NCBI RefSeq assembly: GCF_009733815.1
Contig: NZ_WNXY01000015.1
Coordinates: 1 to 54,220 of the forward strand
Reading direction: 5' to 3'
Length of the DNA: 54,220 nt
From: Pseudactinotalea suaedae
GTDB lineage: Bacteria; Actinomycetota; Actinomycetes; Actinomycetales; Beutenbergiaceae
Each line of letters begins with the position of its first letter. Position 1 is the stretch's first letter. The notes under the pieces were generated by a model. The model had not been told where the DNA came from. It saw nothing but the letters and a program-made list of their open reading frames with translations, and did not search any database. Made by a program: the position numbers and the translations under genes. Positions 49,223-54,220 of this stretch are shown here, in pieces.

Positions 49223-49684
49223 TCAGCGACGGGCGGCGCGCTCCTCGATCTTGGCGACCTCCTCGGGCTTGCCGTGGAAGCGGCGCACGCTCCAGGCGAG
49301 CAGCCCGATCGCGATCAGTCCGGAGAGCACGAGCGTGCTGCCCGTGCCGCGGCCACCGGGCAGCCACAGCATCTCGGGCAGCGGCCACCACGGCGGCATC
49401 GCCGGCTTGAGCAGCCACAGCACGCCGCACCCGATGATCGCCAGCGCGAACAGGCTCGAGAGCACGATCCGCGGCACGGTCTCGACGCTCTCGGCCGCGC
49501 CCTTCATCGCCCGGATCTCGATCGGGCGCAGCCGCTTCTCGGCCCACGGGTAGTGCTGGGAGAGGATCACGAGGCCGGAGAACACCATCACCAGGCCGGG
49601 GCCGGGCAGCACCAGCGCAGCGAGGCCGGCGACCACCAGCACCCAGCCCAGCACGAGCAACGCGATGTCGCGGACCTTCGCCAT
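49223..49684 (-). CDS. PGPGW-motif membrane protein (TIGR02611-like)
   Basis: 153 aa from ATG 49684 with AAGGAG six nucleotides upstream. N-terminal hairpin VLGWVLVVAGLAALVLPGPGLVMVFSGLVILSQHYPWAEKRL (in part) shows the PGPG turn of this family. Two further membrane helices follow (SSLFALAIIGCGVLWLL; LSGLIAIGLLAWSVRRF), and a charged tail. Function unknown. Convergent with hxlR, divergent from the NYN gene. Confidence 0.82.
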   Translation of the reverse strand: MAKVRDIALLVLGWVLVVAGLAALVLPGPGLVMVFSGLVILSQHYPWAEKRLRPIEIRAMKGAAESVETVPRIVLSSLFALAIIGCGVLWLLKPAMPPWWPLPEMLWLPGGRGTGSTLVLSGLIAIGLLAWSVRRFHGKPEEVAKIEERAARR

Positions 49685-49810
49685 CCGCTGCTCCTTGCCG
49701 TCCAGCCGCCGGAATCCAGCGCCACCGTACCCGGCCGGGACCGACGCGGCCGCCATCCGTCGTCGCGAGCCCACCGAGCGCGGTGATCGGCGAGACCATA
49801 AGGTGGCCGC

Positions 49811-50404
49811 ATGACGGACGGTGTTGCGGCCCCGATGCAGGGCGCCGACGGGCGACAGACCTACCTCCTGGTCGACGGGGAGAACATCGACGCGACGCTC
49901 GGGCTGAGCGTGCTCGGGCACCGCCCCGCCCCCGAGGAGCGCCCGCGCTGGGACCGGATCACCGAGTTCGCCTCGCGTGCCTGGGGACAGCCGGTCCGCG
50001 GCCTGTTCTTCCTCAATGCGAGCACCGGTCAGATGCCGATGAGCTTCGTGCAGGCGCTGCTGGCGATGAGCTACCACCCGATCCCGCTCGCAGGCTCGGG
50101 GTCGGAGAAGGTCGTCGACATCGGTATCCAGCGCACGCTGGAGGCGCTCAGGGATCGACCGGGCGACGTGCTGCTCGCCTCGCACGACGGCGACTTCCTC
50201 CCCCAGCTCGAGTCGCTGCTGGGCGGCGACCGCCGCGTGGGGGTGCTCTGCTTCCGGGAGTTCGTCAACGCCAAGATCACCGAGCTCACCAGCGCCGGTC
50301 TGCAGGTCTTCGACCTGGAGGACGACGTGGCCGCCTTCAACACACCGCTGCCGCGGGTCCGGATCATCTCGCTCGAGAGCTTCGACCCGACGCGCTACCT
50401 GTGA
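49811..50404 (+). CDS. NYN-domain ribonuclease-like protein
   Basis: 197 aa from ATG 49811. PIN-like NYN (LabA/DUF88) fold with the metal-binding acidic set: LLVDGENIDATL, SEKVVDIGIQRTLE and LLASHDGDFLPQLESLL. Expected RNase or tRNA/mRNA-processing activity; the target is unknown. Followed by GGGAGTCTCCC, a small palindrome at about 50412-50422, before the regulator's operator. Confidence 0.88.
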   Translation: MTDGVAAPMQGADGRQTYLLVDGENIDATLGLSVLGHRPAPEERPRWDRITEFASRAWGQPVRGLFFLNASTGQMPMSFVQALLAMSYHPIPLAGSGSEKVVDIGIQRTLEALRDRPGDVLLASHDGDFLPQLESLLGGDRRVGVLCFREFVNAKITELTSAGLQVFDLEDDVAAFNTPLPRVRIISLESFDPTRYL

Positions 50405-50428
50405 CCGACCTGGGAGTCTCCCGAGAGC

Positions 50429-50461
50429 TGCCCAGGTGGCTCCCAGGAAACTTCCAGACGA
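50429..50461 (+). promoter_or_regulatory. Three tandem 11-bp direct repeats upstream of OmpR-type regulator
   Basis: TGCCCAGGTGG, CTCCCAGGAAA and CTTCCAGACGA lie end to end at 50429-50439, 50440-50450 and 50451-50461, sharing an (C/T)CCAG core once per helical turn. OmpR/PhoB regulators bind such head-to-tail 11-bp arrays. The last unit ends 20 nt before the regulator ATG, suggesting autoregulation. Confidence 0.7.
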
Positions 50462-50480
50462 TGCGCGCACACTGGGTCGT

Positions 50481-51200
50481 ATGACCGCTGCCGCACCCGA
50501 CCACGTCGAGGCCCGCCTCCTGGTGGTCGACGACGAACCGAACATCCGGGAGCTCCTCGCCGCGAGCCTGCGGTTCGCGGGCTTCGAGGTGGACACCGCC
50601 GCCGACGGCCAGCAGGCCGTGCGGAAGGCGCTCGACGGCGCCCCCGATCTCGTGGTGCTCGACGTCATGCTCCCCGACCTGGACGGCTTCACCGTGACCC
50701 GGCGGCTGCGGGAGCAGGGCAAGCACATGCCGGTGGTGTTCCTCACCGCCCGGGACGACACCACCGACAAGGTCGCCGGACTGACCGTCGGCGGCGACGA
50801 CTACGTCACCAAGCCGTTCAGCCTCGACGAGGTGATCGCCAGGATCCGCGCCGTGCTGCGCCGCGCGAAGACCACCGCGTCCATGACCGAGGATTCGATG
50901 CTGCGGGTCGGCGACCTCGAGATGGACGAGGACGCGCACGAGGTGCGCCGCGCGGGTCAGCCGATCGACCTGTCCCCCACCGAGTTCACGCTGCTCCGCT
51001 ACCTGATGCTCAACGCGGGGCGGGTGCTGAGCAAGTCGCAGATCCTCGACCACGTGTGGGCGTACAACTGGGGCGGCGACGGTGCCATCGTCGAGTCCTA
51101 CATCTCCTACCTGCGACGCAAGATCGACGCCCCGTTCGACGCCGAGGCGCTGATCCACACCAAGCGCGGGGTGGGGTACATGCTGCGCGCCCCGCAGTGA
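50481..51200 (+). CDS. OmpR/PhoB-family response regulator
   Basis: 239 aa from ATG 50481. Receiver: VVDDEP acidic pocket, phospho-acceptor Asp61 in LVVLDVMLPDLDGF, Lys110 in DDYVTKPFSLDE. C-terminal winged helix: LSPTEFTLLRYLMLNAGRVLSKSQILDHVWAYN and VESYISYLRRKID (recognition helix), ending HTKRGVGYMLRAPQ. Closest in appearance to the actinobacterial TcrA/TcrX-PrrA group. Coupled to the kinase by a GTGA overlap and likely binds the direct repeats upstream. Confidence 0.95.
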   Translation: MTAAAPDHVEARLLVVDDEPNIRELLAASLRFAGFEVDTAADGQQAVRKALDGAPDLVVLDVMLPDLDGFTVTRRLREQGKHMPVVFLTARDDTTDKVAGLTVGGDDYVTKPFSLDEVIARIRAVLRRAKTTASMTEDSMLRVGDLEMDEDAHEVRRAGQPIDLSPTEFTLLRYLMLNAGRVLSKSQILDHVWAYNWGGDGAIVESYISYLRRKIDAPFDAEALIHTKRGVGYMLRAPQ

Positions 51201-52660
51201 CCGCGGCGCAGCCCGTGCCGCAGCACCCCTCGGGGCTGCGCGCGTTGCCGCTGCGGTGGCGGTTGTCGATCATCACGGCCGGGCTGGTGCTGGTGGCGCT
51301 GACCGCCTCCTCGGCCGCTGTGCTCACGCTCGTGCAACGCTCGCTGATCCGCCAGGTCGACGAGCAGCTGTGGTCGGCTGCGCAGTCCTACGCGCAGGAC
51401 GGCTCCTTCGGACCGGAGGGGCTCACCGGCACGGGCGCGGAGCGCCCCAGTGACTACCACGTCCGGGTGTGGCTGATCGACGGCCGCTGGATGGAGATCG
51501 AGGCGACGACGGCCGAGGGTGCCGTGCCGCGGGTCCCGGATCTGGACACCCCGCTCGGGCGGGGGCAGGAGATCACGATCCCGTCGACCGACCCCTCGGG
51601 CCCTCGGTGGCGGTTGGGGAGCTACACGCTCTCCCAGCACGGCACCGAGGTCGGCACCATGATCATCGCGGTCCCGTTGACCTCCGTCGAGAAGACGAGC
51701 AAGGACCTGCTGAGGACGATGGCTCTGGCCGGGCTCGCCGTCGTTGTGCTCGCCGCGCTCGCGGGCTACTACGCCGTGCAGAAGTCCTTGCGGCCGCTGC
51801 GCGACATCGAGAACGCCGCGGGCGCCGTCGCCGCGGGCGACCTGTCGCAGCGCGCACCGCTGCAGCCGGCCACCACCGAGGTGGGTCGGCTGGGGCTCTC
51901 GTTCAACGCGATGGTCGCCGAGCTGGAGCGGGCGTTCGCGGAGCGACAGGCCTCCGAGGCACGCATGAGCCGGTTCGTCTCGGACGCCTCGCACGAGCTC
52001 CGCACGCCGCTCGCCTCGATCCGCGGGTACGGCGAGCTGTACCGGATGGGCGCGGTGCCACCGGACGAGGTCGGCGCCACCATGGGAAGGATCGAGAGCG
52101 AGGCCACCCGCATGGGTGGTCTCGTGAGCGACCTGCTCGCGCTCGCCCGCCTCGACGAGGGGCGCGGCCTGCGTCTGGGCGACGTCGACCTGACCGCGGT
52201 CGCAGCCGACGGCGTCGCCGATCTCGGCGCACTCGATCCCTCGCGCGAGACCCGCCTGCTCGCCGACGGCCCTGTCCTGGTGCGGGCCGACGGCGACCGC
52301 ATCCGGCAGGTGGTGACCAATCTGGTCGGGAACACCGTCCAGCACACACCGCCCGGGACCGCCGTCGAGGTCGCCGTGCGCGCCGAGCCCGACGGATGGG
52401 CGGTGCTCGAGGTGATCGACCACGGTCCGGGTATCGCGCCCGAGGACTCCTCGCGCGTCTTCGAGCGGTTCTACCGGCCCGACACCTCGCGTGCGCGCGC
52501 CTCCGGCGGCTCCGGGCTGGGCCTGGCGATCGTGGCGACGATCGTCGCCGCGCACGGCGGGTCCGTGCGGCACGAGCCGACACCCGGTGGTGGCGCGACG
52601 ATCGTCGTGCGGCTGCCGGTCGCCGGCCCGCCGGTCCAGCCCTCGCCTGCGCAGAGCTGA
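51197..52660 (+). CDS. Sensor histidine kinase, partner of OmpR-type regulator
   Basis: 487 aa from GTG 51197. Two membrane helices (about 24-46 and 174-194) flank an extracytoplasmic sensor of ~125 residues. HAMP region YAVQKSLRPLRDIENAAGAVAAGDLSQR follows. Phospho-acceptor His266 in SDASHELRTPLASIRGYGEL. ATPase boxes: VVTNLVGNTVQHTPPG (N), VIDHGPGIAPE (G1), ERFYRPDTSRARASGGSGLGLAIV (F/G2). A complete orthodox kinase. Confidence 0.96.
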   Translation: MTAAQPVPQHPSGLRALPLRWRLSIITAGLVLVALTASSAAVLTLVQRSLIRQVDEQLWSAAQSYAQDGSFGPEGLTGTGAERPSDYHVRVWLIDGRWMEIEATTAEGAVPRVPDLDTPLGRGQEITIPSTDPSGPRWRLGSYTLSQHGTEVGTMIIAVPLTSVEKTSKDLLRTMALAGLAVVVLAALAGYYAVQKSLRPLRDIENAAGAVAAGDLSQRAPLQPATTEVGRLGLSFNAMVAELERAFAERQASEARMSRFVSDASHELRTPLASIRGYGELYRMGAVPPDEVGATMGRIESEATRMGGLVSDLLALARLDEGRGLRLGDVDLTAVAADGVADLGALDPSRETRLLADGPVLVRADGDRIRQVVTNLVGNTVQHTPPGTAVEVAVRAEPDGWAVLEVIDHGPGIAPEDSSRVFERFYRPDTSRARASGGSGLGLAIVATIVAAHGGSVRHEPTPGGGATIVVRLPVAGPPVQPSPAQS

Positions 52661-52739
52661 TCGCCGCTTCACGCCTCCCCCACGCGGCGAGCGGCACGGT
52701 CGCAGGCCCCCGCGCGCTCGGTACCCCGACGTCGGCGGG

Positions 52740-53573
52740 TCAGCGCATCCCGGCGGAGCCGAGCATCGTGCGGAGCTGGGCCAGCCACTGCGCACCGAGC
52801 TCTCGGCCGCCGGGGAGCCGGTCGTCGCGGTCCCAGCGCCATGCGATGATCATGGCGAGCACCAGCATCCGGCACTGCCGCAGCAGCTCGGGATCAGCAC
52901 CGGGATAGTGCTCCGCGACGTCGTCGGGGGCGTGGGCGAGGTCGAGCTCGACCGGCCCGCGGCAGAACGTCTCGAGATCGATGAACAGCGGTCCGTCGCG
53001 GGTGGCCAGGACGTTTCCCGGGTGCGGTTCGCCGTGCAGCAGCTGCCCACCGTCGCGGTCGCCGAGCATCGGGCTCAGCGCCTCCAGGGTCCCGCTGAGC
53101 AGCGCGCGCTGGTCGTCGGGAAGCTCCGGTGTGAGGTCGCGATCCGCGAGCAGCCGCTGCGCCGACGCGACGCGATCGAGGGCGTGGGGCGTGGCCATCT
53201 CCACCGTGCGCATGCCGGCGTGCAACCGCTGCAACGCCAGACCGTAGTCGGCCGCCGGCAGCTCGGGCACGGACTCGTAGAACGTCCACAGCGTGACGGT
53301 GAAGCCGTCGAGCCGGTACGCGCGTGGCTCCACCCGGGGATCGAGCACCCCGATCGGGCAGCCGGCCGCCTCGAGGCGGCCGGCGAGGTCCACCTCGAGC
53401 TGGACGCCCTCCGGATCCCAGCGGGACACCCGCGCCAGCACGTCGCACGGCAGCAGCCGGACCGCGAGCTTGTTCGAGCTCTGGAGCACGATCGCGTTCT
53501 CGACCGGTAGCCCGGCCGTGACAGCGATCGATCTGGCGGCCTCGACCGCGCGCTTCTCCTCCGACTCCTCCAC
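52740..53573 (-). CDS. Aminoglycoside phosphotransferase-like kinase
   Basis: 277 aa from GTG 53573, with GGAGG about 6 nt upstream. APH/choline-kinase fold: ARVSRWDP (nucleotide strand), catalytic loop QLLHGEPHPGNVLA (HGxxHPGN), metal-binding Asp in PLFIDLETFCRGPVELDLAH. Members phosphorylate diverse hydroxyl groups; the sequence gives no basis for calling antibiotic resistance. Its neighbour on the right, 22 nt away on the same strand, is a ModC-like gene. Confidence 0.88.
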   Translation of the reverse strand: MEESEEKRAVEAARSIAVTAGLPVENAIVLQSSNKLAVRLLPCDVLARVSRWDPEGVQLEVDLAGRLEAAGCPIGVLDPRVEPRAYRLDGFTVTLWTFYESVPELPAADYGLALQRLHAGMRTVEMATPHALDRVASAQRLLADRDLTPELPDDQRALLSGTLEALSPMLGDRDGGQLLHGEPHPGNVLATRDGPLFIDLETFCRGPVELDLAHAPDDVAEHYPGADPELLRQCRMLVLAMIIAWRWDRDDRLPGGRELGAQWLAQLRTMLGSAGMR

Positions 53574-53595
53574 AGGTGCCTCCGTGTGTCGCGGG

Positions 53596-54220
53596 TCAGA
53601 TCGTCTGGACGGCCTCGACCGGTACGTGTGCCCACACTCTCGCACCCGGGCGCAGCTGGTCGACTCCTGCGGCGTCGACGTCGGCGAGCACGTCGGGCTG
53701 GTCGGGCGTCGCGAGCCGCACCCGCACCCCGCCGGTCACCGGCTCCAGCCAGCGCACGGTCGCCTCCCAGGTGTTCTCGCGCCCGTCCGGGTGCTCGGAG
53801 ACGACGACGGCGCCCGGCCGGAACCGGAGCCGGGTCACCTGGGCCGGACTCCCCTGGGGCGGACCCGCCGGGGCGCCCGCCCGCAGCCCGCCGAAACCGG
53901 CAGGGACGAGGTTGACGCCCACGAAGGCCGCCGTGAACTCGGTGCGCGGCGCCCCGAGGACGTCGGCGCGGCGCCCCTGCTCGACCACCCGTCCCTCCCG
54001 CAGCACGGCGACGTGGTCGGCCAGCAGTGCGGCGTCGAGCACCGCGTGCGAGACGAGGATCGTGGTGAGCCCGGTCTCGCGCAGCACCTCGGCCAGCAGC
54101 TGGCGGAGCTCGGGTGCGGCGGCCGCGTCGAGCGCGGCGAGCGGCTCGTCGAGCAGCAGCACCTCCGGCTCGGCGGCCAGCGCGCGGGCCAGCGCGACCC
54201 GCGCGGCCTGGCCGCCCGAC
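53596..54220 (-). CDS. modC: Molybdate-type ABC transporter ATPase, ModC-like (partial, cut by right edge)
   Basis: The C-terminal ~208 residues only; the frame is open to the right edge. Visible parts: ABC signature SGGQAARVALARALA, Walker B EVLLLDEPLAALD, switch His in TTILVSHAVLDAALLADHVAVL, then a TOBE/Mop-like C-terminal domain (VTRLRFRPGAVVVSEHPDG; VRLATPDQPDVLADVDAAGVDQLRPGA, in part). The Mop-type end favours molybdate or tungstate over sulfate, but Walker A and partners lie outside the window. Confidence 0.82.
   Translation of the reverse strand, partial: SGGQAARVALARALAAEPEVLLLDEPLAALDAAAAPELRQLLAEVLRETGLTTILVSHAVLDAALLADHVAVLREGRVVEQGRRADVLGAPRTEFTAAFVGVNLVPAGFGGLRAGAPAGPPQGSPAQVTRLRFRPGAVVVSEHPDGRENTWEATVRWLEPVTGGVRVRLATPDQPDVLADVDAAGVDQLRPGARVWAHVPVEAVQTI

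Noticed and set aside
52740-53573. Aminoglycoside resistance gene
   Set aside because: Only the general APH fold is seen; many members act on unrelated substrates.

Overview
The window is GC-rich (about 70% by eye) chromosomal DNA from an actinobacterium, probably Propionibacteriales (Nocardioides/Aeromicrobium-like). Lineage markers include a SepX/GlpR-type divisome membrane protein, an acVLRF1 ribosome-rescue factor, DUF3027 and DUF2530 proteins, an actinobacterial-type SerC, an XPB helicase with its winged-helix partner, and a c-di-AMP riboswitch before an NlpC/P60 gene. The order-level call is inference. Most of the window is ordinary core chromosome. I saw no transposase, integrase, phage gene or CRISPR array.

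Layout. 0-10.4 kb: sepX (cut by the left edge) and rimJ; 5-formyl-THF cyclo-ligase; a large penicillin acylase; FmdB; a SAF protein; MscL; and a giant SF1-helicase-like protein with broken nucleotide-binding motifs, coupled to a 70-aa protein. 10.5-15 kb: divergent yczE/yczR with a three-half-site operator, a hicAB toxin-antitoxin pair, a 70-bp tandem repeat abutting tRNA-Arg(CCU), and an SRPBCC protein. 15-20 kb: a DDAH-like hydrolase, a tandem universal stress protein, and a ThuA/Gfo/Idh sugar operon. 20-26 kb: an NlpC/P60 hydrolase behind a c-di-AMP riboswitch, a DtxR/IdeR regulator, serC, a MarR-MFS pair with an iron-box-like core in its promoter, DUF2530 and a D-2-hydroxyacid dehydrogenase. 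26-31.6 kb: a secreted M23 peptidase with VCBS repeats, then a MarR-controlled flavin oxidoreductase pair that includes an unusual luciferase/FAD-oxidase fusion. 31.6-35.5 kb (leftward): cold-shock protein, DUF3027, a remarkable 250-aa protein made of sixteen near-identical KDGDEFI units, an MFS transporter, and acVLRF1. 35.6-44.5 kb: the XPB-partner protein and XPB, separated by a NatAB-like exporter, a NarL-type two-component system and a metallo-hydrolase. 44.5-54.2 kb: a glutamine amidotransferase, TPM-coiled-coil protein and PspA (envelope stress), HxlR, a small membrane protein, NYN nuclease, an OmpR-type two-component system behind three 11-bp direct repeats, an APH-like kinase, and a ModC-like ATPase cut by the right edge.

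The best candidate for something undescribed is the KDGDEFI repeat gene (33469-34221, minus). It has a strong Shine-Dalgarno sequence and a 29-residue non-repetitive N-terminus. The core is invariant in protein but varies at silent positions in DNA. It sits directly upstream of an MFS gene and acVLRF1, inside an otherwise housekeeping neighbourhood. Its function is unknown.
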